Below, one piece after another: positions 17,193 to 25,623 of a stretch of DNA of 64,000 bases. Source of the DNA: BOKV01 sp049289295 (GTDB lineage Bacteria; Pseudomonadota; Alphaproteobacteria; Rhizobiales; Rhizobiaceae); the NCBI GenBank assembly GCA_049289295.1, contig JBATLL010000046.1, positions 47,553 to 111,552 on the forward strand. The letters are read 5' to 3'. A program made the position numbers and the translations under genes. Position 1 is the first letter of the stretch. Each line of letters begins with the position of its first letter. The notes under the pieces are model-generated. The model did not search any database. It was not told the origin of the DNA and worked only from the letters and a program-made list of their open reading frames with translations.

Positions 17193-17296
17193 AACTCATC
17201 CGGTTTTTACCGGATTCATTTCAGGTGGCCCCTGTCCACCTTGTATGAGCCTCCCTGTATAACTCTTCAGAGCCGCACCTTTGCGGCTCTTTTTTT
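17193..17296 (+). ncRNA. mmgR: Candidate mmgR/suhB-type (alpha-r8) small RNA
   Basis: A gene-free 104-base segment with three consecutive hairpins: ATCCGG/CCGGAT (17198-17215), AGGTGG/CCACCT (17223-17241), and a strong terminator AGAGCCGCA/TGCGGCTCT with a T-run (17269-17296). Between the second hairpin and the terminator is an unpaired CCTCCCTGT (17250-17258), an anti-Shine-Dalgarno-like motif that I recall as characteristic of the MmgR/suhB (alpha-r8) family. In Sinorhizobium MmgR limits polyhydroxybutyrate storage granules. The 5' end is inferred from the upstream -10-like sequence. Family identity rests on memory of the motif and architecture. Confidence 0.65.
17269..17296 (+). terminator. 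Rho-independent terminator of the sRNA
   Basis: AGAGCCGCA (17269-17277) pairs with TGCGGCTCT (17282-17290) over a CCTT loop, followed by TTTTTT. A 9-bp GC-rich stem with T-tract is a strong terminator. It lies 126 bases after the DUF1192 stop, past two other hairpins, which supports a separate short transcript. Confidence 0.85.
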
Positions 17297-17312
17297 GTGT
17301 TGTGTCAGCCGT

Positions 17313-17327
17313 TTAGCGAAAACTTAA
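17313..17327. promoter_or_regulatory. Near-consensus CtrA box upstream of rcdA
   Basis: TTAGCGAAAACTTAA matches TTAA-N7-TTAA at 7 of 8 fixed positions. It lies after the sRNA terminator and 85 bases before the rcdA start, so it could drive rcdA independently of the sRNA. rcdA is a known CtrA-regulated gene in other alphaproteobacteria. Binding here is inferred. Confidence 0.5.
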
Positions 17328-17411
17328 GGCGATGGGTCAATTGTGCGAGCCGAGCACCCTTTACCGCACATCCTGCCGGGGATAGGTTCTCGTCAGATCA
17401 AGAGGATGGCC

Positions 17412-17948
17412 ATGAGCACCGAGAACGGCACCGATCCGGGCAACACCATCAAACTGGGTGAGCGCTTTGCATACTCAACCCGGTTCAAGGAACTTTTCCG
17501 CAGTGGAATGACACTGGTCGAAGAAAGTGCAACCTTTCTCGACGGGCAGGGCCGCGATGCTGCAAAGACCCTGAACCGCAAGGCATCACTGCTGTATGGT
17601 GCCGAATCCATGCGCCTCACGACGCGTCTGATGCAACTGGCATCATGGTTGCTGCTGCAGCGCGCAGCCAACGAGGGCGAGATGTCGCGCCAGCAGATGC
17701 TGGACGAGAAATCGAAAGTGCGCCTCGATACCATTCCAAGGACTGACATCGCGCAGGGCTTTGACATGCTGCCGGCGCAATTCACCGAACTCGTCGAACG
17801 CTCCATTGCCCTGCAGAACCGCATCGTCAGTCTGGACCGCGAACTGTATGGCGAACCGGCACCGGTTCCCGACAACAACGATAACCCGGTCAATCAGCAG
17901 ATCAATCTGCTTTCCACTGCCCTGGGTGCGCTGCGCTCATCGGATTGA
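17412..17948 (+). CDS. rcdA: RcdA-type regulator of CtrA degradation (DUF1465)
   Basis: Adaptor of the RcdA family (DUF1465, 178 aa). In Caulobacter, RcdA works with CpdR and PopA to present CtrA and other substrates to ClpXP protease at the cell pole. The core is an antiparallel helical bundle: FAYSTRFKELFRSGMTLVEESATFLDGQGR, then SMRLTTRLMQLASWLLLQRA and LPAQFTELVERSIALQNRIVSLDRELYG are all recognisable in segments. The C-terminus is a flexible Asn/Pro tail. I prefer the ATG at 17412 because AGAGG lies 6 bases before it; the ATG at 17406 would abut the ribosome site. Confidence 0.88.
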   Translation: MSTENGTDPGNTIKLGERFAYSTRFKELFRSGMTLVEESATFLDGQGRDAAKTLNRKASLLYGAESMRLTTRLMQLASWLLLQRAANEGEMSRQQMLDEKSKVRLDTIPRTDIAQGFDMLPAQFTELVERSIALQNRIVSLDRELYGEPAPVPDNNDNPVNQQINLLSTALGALRSSD

Positions 17949-17956
17949 GCCAAAGA

Positions 17957-17982
17957 AAAACCCGGCACGAAGGCCGGGTTTT
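17957..17982. terminator. Bidirectional terminator between rcdA and rpmE
   Basis: AAAACCCGGC and GCCGGGTTTT pair over a 6-base loop. A-tract and T-tract flank the GC stem on both sides, so it can stop both the plus-strand rcdA transcript and the minus-strand rpmE transcript. Confidence 0.85.
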
Positions 17983-18008
17983 CGAAATTCACAAAAATAC
18001 GAGATGGC

Positions 18009-18230
18009 TCAGATGCCGAGGCCTTCGTACTTCTTCTTGAAGCGCGATACACGACCGCCGCGGTCCATGATCTGCTGGCTGCCGCCGGTCCAGGCCGGGT
18101 GCGAGATCGGGTCGATATCGAGGTTGATCGTGTCGCCTTCCGAACCCCAGGTGGAGCGCGTCGTATATTCGGTGCCGTCGGTCATGACGACCTTGATGAT
18201 GTGATAGTCGGGATGAATGTTCTTCTTCAT
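18009..18230 (-). CDS. rpmE: 50S ribosomal protein L31
   Basis: Ribosomal large-subunit protein of 73 aa that bridges the subunits. The start MKKNIHPDYH and the segments VMTDGTEYTTRSTWG, SHPAWTGG and GGRVSRFKKKY are typical of alphaproteobacterial L31. No cysteine is present, so this is the zinc-independent (C-) form. Longer upstream starts are not conserved. It is convergent with rcdA across a shared terminator. The 224-base gap to the ABC transporter gene should hold its promoter. Confidence 0.95.
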   Translation of the reverse strand: MKKNIHPDYHIIKVVMTDGTEYTTRSTWGSEGDTINLDIDPISHPAWTGGSQQIMDRGGRVSRFKKKYEGLGI

Positions 18231-18454
18231 GGCTCTGTCCTGTCTGGCCAAGACAGCACCGGCGCTCTTGGAGCCAACACTGCCTGACAATGAAACAGCC
18301 GCCCGATCCCGCATGGGTCCGGCGGCTTCAAAATGGCTGGCGCTGCCTATACATGACTGTTAAACGGGTTACAAGTCCGCCAGTCAAATTGACCGCGATC
18401 CCCGCGACAAGGTGGCTGCTGCTGCCGGTAGCAGCCAGATGTAGAAAGAGTAGT

Positions 18455-20266
18455 ATGAGTGATACAAAGCAGGGCATGACCGTGACAGGTTCTGGCAACC
18501 AGCGAAACCTCCGCCCACTGGCGAAGCTTTTGCCCTATATCCGCAGATATCGCGGCCATGTCGGAGCAGCGCTTTTTTTCCTCTTGCTTGCAACGGCTAC
18601 GACACTGACCTTGCCCATCGCTGTTCGCCGGATGATCGACAGGGGCTTCTCTGGCAACGACACGATCTTCATCAACAACTACTTCTCCATGTTGATCGCC
18701 ATTGCAGCCGTCCTCGCACTGGCCAGCGCCTGCCGCTACTATTTTGTGATCTGGCTGGGAGAAAGGGTTATCTCCGACCTTCGTGCCGACGTCTTTGCCC
18801 ATGTGACAAAGCTCTCGCCCGGATTTTTCGACACGACGCAATCGGGCGAAATCATTTCCCGCCTGACGGCTGACACGACGCAGATAAAGTCGGTCGTTGG
18901 CGCCACGGCTTCCATGGCCTTGCGCAACACGCTGCTTGGCATCGGCGCCGTCATCATGATGGCCTATACCAGCCCGCGCCTCTCGATGATCGTGATCGGC
19001 GCCATTCCCCTGATTGTCCTGCCTATTGTTGCCTTCGGGCGGGCGGTGCGGAAACGCTCGCGCACGGCACAAGATACGCTGGCCGATGCCACCGCCTACG
19101 CTTCGGAAGCAATTGGCGCGGTACGCACGATGCAGGCATTCACCAACGAGACCCTGGTGGAAAAACAGTTCTCCAGAGCCGTCGAATTCGCATTCGATGC
19201 AGCCCGCCAGGCAATTCGCACGCGCGCGCTTCTCACCGCCTTTGCCATCTTCCTGATTTTCGCAAGCGTGGTCGCCGTTTTGTGGTTTGGTGCAAGGGAT
19301 GTCATGGCTGGCACCATGTCCGAGGGCACACTCGGCCAGTTCCTGCTCTATGCCGTTTTTGCTGCAGGCGCGCTTGGTGCGCTTTCGGAAGTGTGGGGTG
19401 AACTTTCACAGGCAGCTGGTGCTGCCGAGCGCCTGAGCGAATTACTGGTTGAAGCACCGGAAATCACCGCGCCCGAAAATCCCGTACAACTCGCAGTTCC
19501 CTATACGGGCTCGATCGAGTTCTCGCACATGCACTTTGCCTATGCCGCGCGTAGCAAGACGCCGGCTCTGCAGGATGTGAATCTCAGGATTGAACCCGGT
19601 GAAACCGTCGCCATTGTCGGTTCTTCAGGTGCAGGCAAGAGCACCCTCTTTTCGCTGCTCCTGCGTTTCTATGATCCCACCTCCGGCTCCGTGCTGGTCG
19701 AAGGCACGGACATTCGCGAACTTGACCCGCAGGCCTTGCGAAGCCAGATGGCCGTGGTTCCGCAGGATACGCTGATCTTCGCTTCGTCAGCGCTCGAGAA
19801 CATCCTGTTCGGCCGCCCGCAAGCCAGTCGTGACGAAGCCATTGCTGCTGCCCGCGCTGCAAACGCGCATGAATTCATCGAGCAATTGCCCCAGGGCTAC
19901 GACACGAGCCTTGGAGAGCGTGGCGTCACGCTTTCCGGTGGCCAGCGCCAACGCATCGCCATCGCAAGAGCCATCCTGAGGAACGCGCCCATCCTGCTCC
20001 TGGACGAAGCAACAAGTGCACTCGATTCGCAGAGCGAACGTCTGGTCCAGAACGCGCTTGAAAAACTGATGGAAGGGCGCACGACGCTCGTCATCGCTCA
20101 CCGTCTGGCGACTGTGCTCAAGGCGGATCGCATCATCGTGCTGGACAATGGCGAGATTGCCGAACAGGGCACGCATGCGCAACTGGTTCGCAAGAAGGGC
20201 ATCTACGCACGTCTCGCCAAGTTGCAGTTTGATACCGGCAGCGAGGCCTTCAAGGCAGCCGAATAA
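18455..20266 (+). CDS. ABC exporter, fused permease and ATPase (MsbA/half-transporter type)
   Basis: A 603-aa half transporter that should act as a homodimer in the inner membrane. Residues about 35-320 form a six-helix exporter domain (first helix near HVGAALFFLLLATATTLTL). The nucleotide-binding domain has Walker A GSSGAGKST at residue 389, signature LSGGQRQR at 492, Walker B ILLLDEATSALD and the H-loop IAHRL. It resembles MsbA/lipid or peptide exporters; the substrate is not identifiable. The ATG at 18455 was chosen because earlier in-frame starts overlap a non-conserved leader; its ribosome site is weak (AAAGAG). It converges with the flavoprotein gene with no gap. Confidence 0.9.
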   Translation: MSDTKQGMTVTGSGNQRNLRPLAKLLPYIRRYRGHVGAALFFLLLATATTLTLPIAVRRMIDRGFSGNDTIFINNYFSMLIAIAAVLALASACRYYFVIWLGERVISDLRADVFAHVTKLSPGFFDTTQSGEIISRLTADTTQIKSVVGATASMALRNTLLGIGAVIMMAYTSPRLSMIVIGAIPLIVLPIVAFGRAVRKRSRTAQDTLADATAYASEAIGAVRTMQAFTNETLVEKQFSRAVEFAFDAARQAIRTRALLTAFAIFLIFASVVAVLWFGARDVMAGTMSEGTLGQFLLYAVFAAGALGALSEVWGELSQAAGAAERLSELLVEAPEITAPENPVQLAVPYTGSIEFSHMHFAYAARSKTPALQDVNLRIEPGETVAIVGSSGAGKSTLFSLLLRFYDPTSGSVLVEGTDIRELDPQALRSQMAVVPQDTLIFASSALENILFGRPQASRDEAIAAARAANAHEFIEQLPQGYDTSLGERGVTLSGGQRQRIAIARAILRNAPILLLDEATSALDSQSERLVQNALEKLMEGRTTLVIAHRLATVLKADRIIVLDNGEIAEQGTHAQLVRKKGIYARLAKLQFDTGSEAFKAAE

Positions 20267-21919
20267 TCAAGCCGCGCCTGCTGCACCCCGCCCGGCAGCC
20301 CTGCCCGAAAAGATGCAGCCGCCCAGAAATGTGCCCTCCAGCGCATTGTATCCGTGATATCCACCGCCACCGAAACCCGACGCCTCGCCTGCCGCAAACA
20401 GACCCGGAACCAGTTTCGCCTTTGGTGTCATTGCCTGTCCATTGAGATCGGTCTCGATACCACCCAGCGTTTTGCGGGTGAGGATGTTCAGCTTGACTGC
20501 AATCAGCGGACCATTGTCCGGATCAAGCAGGCGATGCGGTTTTGCCGTGCGGATAAGCCTGTCTCCAAGATACTGGCGGGCACCGCGTATCGCTGTAACC
20601 TGAACGTCCTTGCTGAATGGATTGTCGATCTCGCGATCCCTGGCCTCGATCTGTTGCTTCAGGCCCTGCACATCGATCAGGCCTTCGCCCAGGCGGTTCA
20701 TGCCTGCCACCAGTTCCTCAAGACTGTCAGCTACAACGAAGTCCTCGCCCTTTGACTTGAATGCCTCGACTTGCGGTGTGGCCGTTCTTCCCATCCGGGC
20801 TTTCAGGACTTCACGCCATCCGCCATTGGTGAAATCGGGATTCTGCTCGGAACCCGACAGGGCAAATTCCTTCTTGATGATCTTCTGTGTCAGGACAAAC
20901 CAGGACCAGTCCTTGCCGCTCGACAGGATGTGACGCAGCGTGGCCAGCGTGTCGAAACCGGGAAGGCAGGGCGCGGGCATCCTTTTTCCATGCGCATCGA
21001 ACCACATCGAAGAAGGACCAGGCAAAATGCGGATGCCATGCTCCGGCCAGATCGGGTCGAAGTTGCGAACCCCTTCTGTATAGTGCCACATCCGATCTTC
21101 GTTGATCATGGATATGCCAGCCTTGCGTACCGCCTCGAGCATCATGCCATCGACATGGTGCGGCACACCCGAGATCAGTTTCTTTGGCGGTGCGCCGACC
21201 CGCTTTACCGGCCAGTTCTTGCGCACCAGGTCGAAATTGCCGCCAATACCACCGCTGGTGACGATCACGGCTCCCGCATGTGTTTCGAATGAACCGGCAA
21301 CCTTGCGTGAACTCTTCTGTCCACGCTCCACTGGGCTTGGTTCCAGAATCTCACCGGCAACGCCAACAGCCGCGCCGTTCTTCATGACCAGATCCGTTAC
21401 CCGATGACGGAAGCGAAACGTGAGCAATCCGTCCTTCTCAGCCTGACGGGCCTGTTCAACAAAGGGCTTCAGCACACCCGGTCCAGTTCCCCATGTAATG
21501 TGGAATCGCGGCACCGAATTGCCGTGTCCGTCAGCGAAAGAACCCCCGCGCTCCGCCCAGCCGACAACCGGAAACCATCTCAGGCCAAGACCATGAAGCC
21601 ACGGCCGCATCTCTCCGGCTGCAAAGTCCAGATAGGCTTCCGCCCATCGTTTCGGCCACAGATCTTGCTTTCGGTCAAAACCGGCAGACCCCATCCAGTC
21701 CTGGGTTGCCAGCGAGAGATTGTCCCGGATTTTCAACCGGCGCTGTTCAGGCGTATCGACCATGAAAAGTCCACCCAGCGACCAGAATGCCTGTCCACCG
21801 AGATTCTGTTCGCCTTCCTGATCGAGAATGATGACTTTCTTCTTGCGCTGCACCAGTTCGCAGGCCGCAACCAGTCCCGCAAGGCCGGCACCGACAATGA
21901 TGACATCACCCTCATCCAT
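20267..21919 (-). CDS. FAD-dependent dehydrogenase, KsdD/fumarate-reductase-like
   Basis: A 550-aa flavoprotein. The N-terminus has the dinucleotide motif VIIVGAGLAGLVAACEL followed by an acidic strand end (VIILDQEG). The C-terminal AKLVPGLFAAGEASGFGGGGYHGYNALEGTFLGG closes the FAD site in the manner of 3-ketosteroid dehydrogenase/fumarate reductase relatives (seen in segments). It belongs to the FAD-binding dehydrogenase group common in proteobacteria whose substrate is unknown. The ATG at 21919 starts directly before the FAD motif; a longer frame to 22105 runs into the OmpA-like gene. It begins 8 bases after that gene, so the two may be cotranscribed. Confidence 0.87.
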   Translation of the reverse strand: MDEGDVIIVGAGLAGLVAACELVQRKKKVIILDQEGEQNLGGQAFWSLGGLFMVDTPEQRRLKIRDNLSLATQDWMGSAGFDRKQDLWPKRWAEAYLDFAAGEMRPWLHGLGLRWFPVVGWAERGGSFADGHGNSVPRFHITWGTGPGVLKPFVEQARQAEKDGLLTFRFRHRVTDLVMKNGAAVGVAGEILEPSPVERGQKSSRKVAGSFETHAGAVIVTSGGIGGNFDLVRKNWPVKRVGAPPKKLISGVPHHVDGMMLEAVRKAGISMINEDRMWHYTEGVRNFDPIWPEHGIRILPGPSSMWFDAHGKRMPAPCLPGFDTLATLRHILSSGKDWSWFVLTQKIIKKEFALSGSEQNPDFTNGGWREVLKARMGRTATPQVEAFKSKGEDFVVADSLEELVAGMNRLGEGLIDVQGLKQQIEARDREIDNPFSKDVQVTAIRGARQYLGDRLIRTAKPHRLLDPDNGPLIAVKLNILTRKTLGGIETDLNGQAMTPKAKLVPGLFAAGEASGFGGGGYHGYNALEGTFLGGCIFSGRAAGRGAAGAA

Positions 21920-21927
21920 GACTGGTC

Positions 21928-22959
21928 CTATCGTTCCGTGAGTTTCAGCTCGATACGGCGGTTCTTTGCCCGCGCTTCCTCGCTGTCGCCTTCCTCGATC
22001 GGCTGGAACTCGCCAAATCCGGCCGATACCAGCCGATTGGGAGCAACGCCTTCGGAAATGAAGTATTTCACAACCGCCAGCGCACGCGCCGACGACAGTT
22101 CCCAATTGTCCTTTAGGGCACCAGTACCTGACAGCGGGATGTTGTCTGTATGCCCGTCAACCCTCAGCACCCACTGAATGTCGTCCGGGATTTCACGCCC
22201 GATCTGGAGCAGCGCCTGCGCCACCTTCAGCATCTGCTCCTTGCCACCCGGATTGAGTTCTGCCGAACCCGAACCGAACAGCACTTCGGACTGGAACACA
22301 AAACGGTCGCCAACAATCCGGATATCCTGGCGGTCGGACAGGATTTCCCGCAGTCGCCCGAAGAAGTCGGAACGATACCGATTGAGTTCCTGAACGCGCT
22401 GCGCCAGGGCCACATTCAGCCGCTTGCCAAGATCTGCAATCTTTGTCTGGCTTTCACGATCCCGGCTCTCGGAAGCTTCAAGCGCATCTTCAAGCGCGGC
22501 AATCTGGCGACGCAGCGCTGAAATCTGCTGGTTGAGCAGTTCGACCTGTGAAAGCGCGCGCTGGGAAATCTGCTTTTCAGAATCAAGCTGCGACGACAGG
22601 GCCGTCACCTTGGCATCGCGCTCGGCATTGACGCCGCTGCCTGCCTCCAGCAGTTTCTGAAGGCGTGAACGCTCATTCTCCGCCTCGCTCAAGGATGCCT
22701 GCATCGCTGCAAGGGAATCCTCCGAATCCTGCTTGCTGGTCTTTTCCAGCGCCAGCAAAGAGGTCAATTCGTCTATCTGCGCATTGAGCCGGTTAAGCAC
22801 CGCATCCTTGCCGGTAATTTCCTGCGACAGCAGAAACTGCGCCAGCACGAAGACGGAAAGCAGGAACATGATTGCAAGCAGCAGCGTCGACAGGGCATCG
22901 ACAAAGCCGGGCCAGTAATCCACCCGGTCTCGCGATCGTCTTGCCTTGCCAAGCGCCAT
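21928..22959 (-). CDS. MotB/OmpA-type peptidoglycan-binding stator-like protein
   Basis: A 343-aa inner-membrane protein with MotB-like order. A short basic N-terminus is followed by one helix (residues 16-44) containing Asp21 in YWPGFVDALSTLLL, the position of the ion-binding Asp of MotB/ExbD. Residues about 50-190 are heptad-rich coiled coil. A C-terminal OmpA domain binds peptidoglycan: RVDGHTDNIPLSG, ELSSARALAVV and GFGEFQPIEEG are visible. The coiled coil is far longer than a MotB plug. It lies 12 bases downstream of a MotA/ExbB-like gene, so the two should form an ion-driven complex. It is not a flagellar locus; the role is unknown. Confidence 0.85.
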   Translation of the reverse strand: MALGKARRSRDRVDYWPGFVDALSTLLLAIMFLLSVFVLAQFLLSQEITGKDAVLNRLNAQIDELTSLLALEKTSKQDSEDSLAAMQASLSEAENERSRLQKLLEAGSGVNAERDAKVTALSSQLDSEKQISQRALSQVELLNQQISALRRQIAALEDALEASESRDRESQTKIADLGKRLNVALAQRVQELNRYRSDFFGRLREILSDRQDIRIVGDRFVFQSEVLFGSGSAELNPGGKEQMLKVAQALLQIGREIPDDIQWVLRVDGHTDNIPLSGTGALKDNWELSSARALAVVKYFISEGVAPNRLVSAGFGEFQPIEEGDSEEARAKNRRIELKLTER

Positions 22960-22971
22960 TTGTACGGTCCG

Positions 22972-23973
22972 CTACTTGTTGGATGCGCGTTCGAAGAAGG
23001 TGTTGAGCCGCTTTACCAGATCGGACAATTCGGCCTGCTGCCTGCTCTGCAATTTCATCTGGTCGCGCACGATCTGCTGGTCCGAGCGCATGTGCTGCAC
23101 GAGGCCCTGAATACCTTCCGCAAGCTGCGCCATCGCAGCCGTTGCGCGCTGGCTGCCGCCACCGCCTTCCTGAAGGTTGCGGGTAAGGTTCTCCAGGTGA
23201 GCCCTGATTGCATCGCTGGAATGGCTACCGCCACCCGATGCGGCCGACACTTCGAAATTCATGTCCGTGACGGATGAAAGCCAGTTTTCCAGTTCGGTGT
23301 AGAACCGGTTTTGCGCGCGGCCCGCCTGCAGGTCCAGGAAGCCAAGGACCAGCGAGCCTGACAGGCCGAACAGGGATGAGGAAAACGCCGTGCCCATGCC
23401 ATCGAGCGGTGACTTCAAGCCACTCTTCAAGGCATCAAGGACATCGTTCGCATCACCCGATCGCGGATCAAGGGACTGGATTGTGTCGCCAATCGAACCG
23501 ATGGTCTGCAGGAGTCCCCAGAAGGTGCCCAGAAGACCAAGAAACACAAGCAACCCGATCAGATAGCGCGAAAGTTCGCGCGATTCGTCCAGCCGGGTTC
23601 CGATCGAATCGAGAATGGATCGCATCGAATTGGTGGTCAGGAGCATGTTCTGGCCAGACTGGCCCAACAGGGCTTTCATCGGCGCCAGAAGTTCAGGTTC
23701 CCGGCTGATTTCCAGTTCCGCATTGCCTTCGCGAAAGGAGTTGACCCAATTGACTTCCGGCATCAGCCGCACGACCTGCATGATCGCAAGCAGGATACCC
23801 ACACCCAGCACGAAGAGAATGAGCCCGTTCAGGCCGGGATTGGTGACGAAAGCGTGCGAAATCTGGCGATACAGAACAGCTGCCAGAAAACCGGTGATGA
23901 TCAGGAAAATCACCATCGAAAGCAGGAAAACACGCGGACTGGATAAGCGGTGGGGGTCGAATGGCCTTGCCAC
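22972..23973 (-). CDS. MotA/TolQ/ExbB-like membrane proton-channel protein
   Basis: A 333-aa inner-membrane protein with four predicted helices: about 15-35, 49-68, 137-160 (LIGLLVFLGLLGTFWGLLQTIGSI) and 195-217 (GMGTAFSSSLFGLSGSLVLGF). The last two carry the MotA/TolQ/ExbB-type G-T-F-W-G-L and G-T-A-F-x-x-S-L-F signatures. Helices 2 and 3 are joined by a cytoplasmic region, and an 80-residue tail follows with Gln/Arg-rich coiled coil. The start is GTG with GGAGGACC upstream. It is the first gene of the pair with the OmpA-type partner and is likely the channel subunit. Confidence 0.85.
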   Translation of the reverse strand: MARPFDPHRLSSPRVFLLSMVIFLIITGFLAAVLYRQISHAFVTNPGLNGLILFVLGVGILLAIMQVVRLMPEVNWVNSFREGNAELEISREPELLAPMKALLGQSGQNMLLTTNSMRSILDSIGTRLDESRELSRYLIGLLVFLGLLGTFWGLLQTIGSIGDTIQSLDPRSGDANDVLDALKSGLKSPLDGMGTAFSSSLFGLSGSLVLGFLDLQAGRAQNRFYTELENWLSSVTDMNFEVSAASGGGSHSSDAIRAHLENLTRNLQEGGGGSQRATAAMAQLAEGIQGLVQHMRSDQQIVRDQMKLQSRQQAELSDLVKRLNTFFERASNK

Positions 23974-24109
23974 GTCTGGTCCTCCGGAGTCGAATCGCGA
24001 TCAACAAGCCAGACCTGCGTCTGGCCCCCGCAAGGTTACACACTGTCAGGATCAATTGGAACCATGATCGCAGTTCGCGCACAAGCCCGGCGCGAGCACT
24101 ATCGAACCA

Positions 24110-24895
24110 TCAGAAGTTGATCTGTTCGCGAAGCTGGCGGTGGATTGCTTCATTGCCGGCTACAATGCGCCCTGTACCGAACATGTTGTTGCCGCCCTCA
24201 TGGTCGCTGACATAGCCACCCGCTTCGCGGATCATCAGGATACCTGCCGCCATGTCCCATGGTTCCAGACCATGTTCCCAGAAGCCGTCAAGCCGCCCGG
24301 CCGCAACCCAGGCCAGGTCCAGCGCCGCTGCGCCGATACGACGTATCCCGGAAGCCTGCAGCATGACGCGCCGCTGCTGCTCGAGAAAGGTGCCGTGCTC
24401 CCGCCTGCCCAGATGGGGAATTCCTGTCCCGATCACGCATTCCGCCATTTCGCGCCGGCCACTGACACGAAGCCGGGAGTCGTTGAAGAAGGCGCCGCTG
24501 CCGCGTTCTGCCGTGTAAAGCTCATCCATGGCGGGATTGTATATTACGCCCGCCACGATCTGGCCCTCGCGTTCGAGTGCAATCGATACGGCGAAAATGG
24601 GAATGCCATGCAGAAAGTTCGTCGTTCCATCGAGCGGGTCGACAATCCAGCGGTTCTGCTTGTCGGAACCGGCGATCTCGCCGCTTTCCTCCATCAGCAT
24701 TCCGAATTCCGGTCTCGCCTTCTGCAATTCCTGCCGGATCACCTTTTCCGCGCGCCTGTCCGCAGCAGAAACGAAGTCGCCCGGTCCTTTCACGGAGACC
24801 TGAAGGTTCTGCACCTCTCCAAAATCGCGCGACAGTCCGCGACCCGCCTTCATGGCTGCAGCTGTCATCACATTGAGAAGGGCAGAACGCGCCAT
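24110..24895 (-). CDS. suhB: Inositol-1-monophosphatase family protein
   Basis: Mg-dependent phosphatase of the IMPase/SuhB family, 261 aa. The metal and catalytic motifs are complete: EESGEIAG near residue 70, WIVDPLDGTTNFLHG near residues 84-98, and EPWDMAAGILMIREAGG near 205-220. Substrates of the family include inositol phosphate and other sugar phosphates; SuhB also acts on rRNA maturation in E. coli. The ATG at 24895 follows GAGG and starts 10 bases after efp ends, which suggests an efp-suhB transcript. A second IMPase-family gene (hisN-like) lies at 53.8 kb. Confidence 0.93.
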   Translation of the reverse strand: MARSALLNVMTAAAMKAGRGLSRDFGEVQNLQVSVKGPGDFVSAADRRAEKVIRQELQKARPEFGMLMEESGEIAGSDKQNRWIVDPLDGTTNFLHGIPIFAVSIALEREGQIVAGVIYNPAMDELYTAERGSGAFFNDSRLRVSGRREMAECVIGTGIPHLGRREHGTFLEQQRRVMLQASGIRRIGAAALDLAWVAAGRLDGFWEHGLEPWDMAAGILMIREAGGYVSDHEGGNNMFGTGRIVAGNEAIHRQLREQINF

Positions 24896-24905
24896 TGCCT
24901 GAACC

Positions 24906-25469
24906 TCAGTCTGCGCGACGCAGATAGGCGATTTCGTTGGTATCCACCACGATCCGCTCACCAGCTTCGACAAAGGGCGGAACAAGGCAGCGTACGCCAT
25001 TTTCAAGCACGGCAGGCTTGTAGGATGAGGCTGCAGTCTGGCCTTTTACCACCGGGTCGGCTTCCGCGACCGTCAGGATCACATAGTCTGGCAGCGTGAT
25101 GCCGATTGGCTTTTCCTCATACAGCTCGACCATGACCATCATGCCGTCCTGCAGGAAGTCGGCGCGCTCGCCGACAAAATCCTTGTTCAGTTCAAGCTGC
25201 TCATAGGTTTCGGTATCCATGAACACCAGATTGTCCCCTTCCTCGTAGAGGAACTGGAAATCCTTCTGCTCGAGGCGAACCTTCTCCACGGATTCGCTCG
25301 AGCGGAACCGTTCATTGAGTTTCGAACCGGTAATGAGATTCTTGAGTTCGACCTGGTTGAAGGCACCGCCCTTGCCGGGCTTCACCGCCTGGGCCTTGAC
25401 GGCCACCCAAAGTCCGCCAGCATGCTCGATCACATTGCCGGGCTTGATTTCGTTGCCATTGATTTTCAT
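24906..25469 (-). CDS. efp: Elongation factor P
   Basis: Translation factor of 187 aa that relieves ribosome stalling at polyproline stretches. Three beta-barrel domains are apparent: KOW-like residues 1-65 with the modification loop VKPGKGGAF (Lys33), the OB domain (FMDTETYEQLEL), and a C-terminal OB domain ending ERIVVDTNEIAYLRRA. A Lys at the loop tip suggests EpmAB-type beta-lysylation, but no modifier gene is in the window. The ATG at 25469 fits the family; a longer in-frame ATG at 25736 is spurious. Confidence 0.97.
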   Translation of the reverse strand: MKINGNEIKPGNVIEHAGGLWVAVKAQAVKPGKGGAFNQVELKNLITGSKLNERFRSSESVEKVRLEQKDFQFLYEEGDNLVFMDTETYEQLELNKDFVGERADFLQDGMMVMVELYEEKPIGITLPDYVILTVAEADPVVKGQTAASSYKPAVLENGVRCLVPPFVEAGERIVVDTNEIAYLRRAD

Positions 25470-25623
25470 GGATCTGTCCGAAGAATTGTGCGGCCGGTCG
25501 CGCTCCGGCATGTTGTCTTCCCACCAAGAATGGCTGTCGCGAAAATGCCTGCCGACGGGAATGCGCCTCTTGACCACAAATCGGCTTGCGAAACAAGCCC
25601 CGCCCGCAAAAGGCCGGTCGCAT

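Noticed and set aside
21928..23973. Zorya-like defence system
   Set aside because: The MotA/OmpA pair fits ZorA/ZorB only in broad architecture. No ZorC, ZorD or ZorE gene follows and the neighbours are housekeeping genes.
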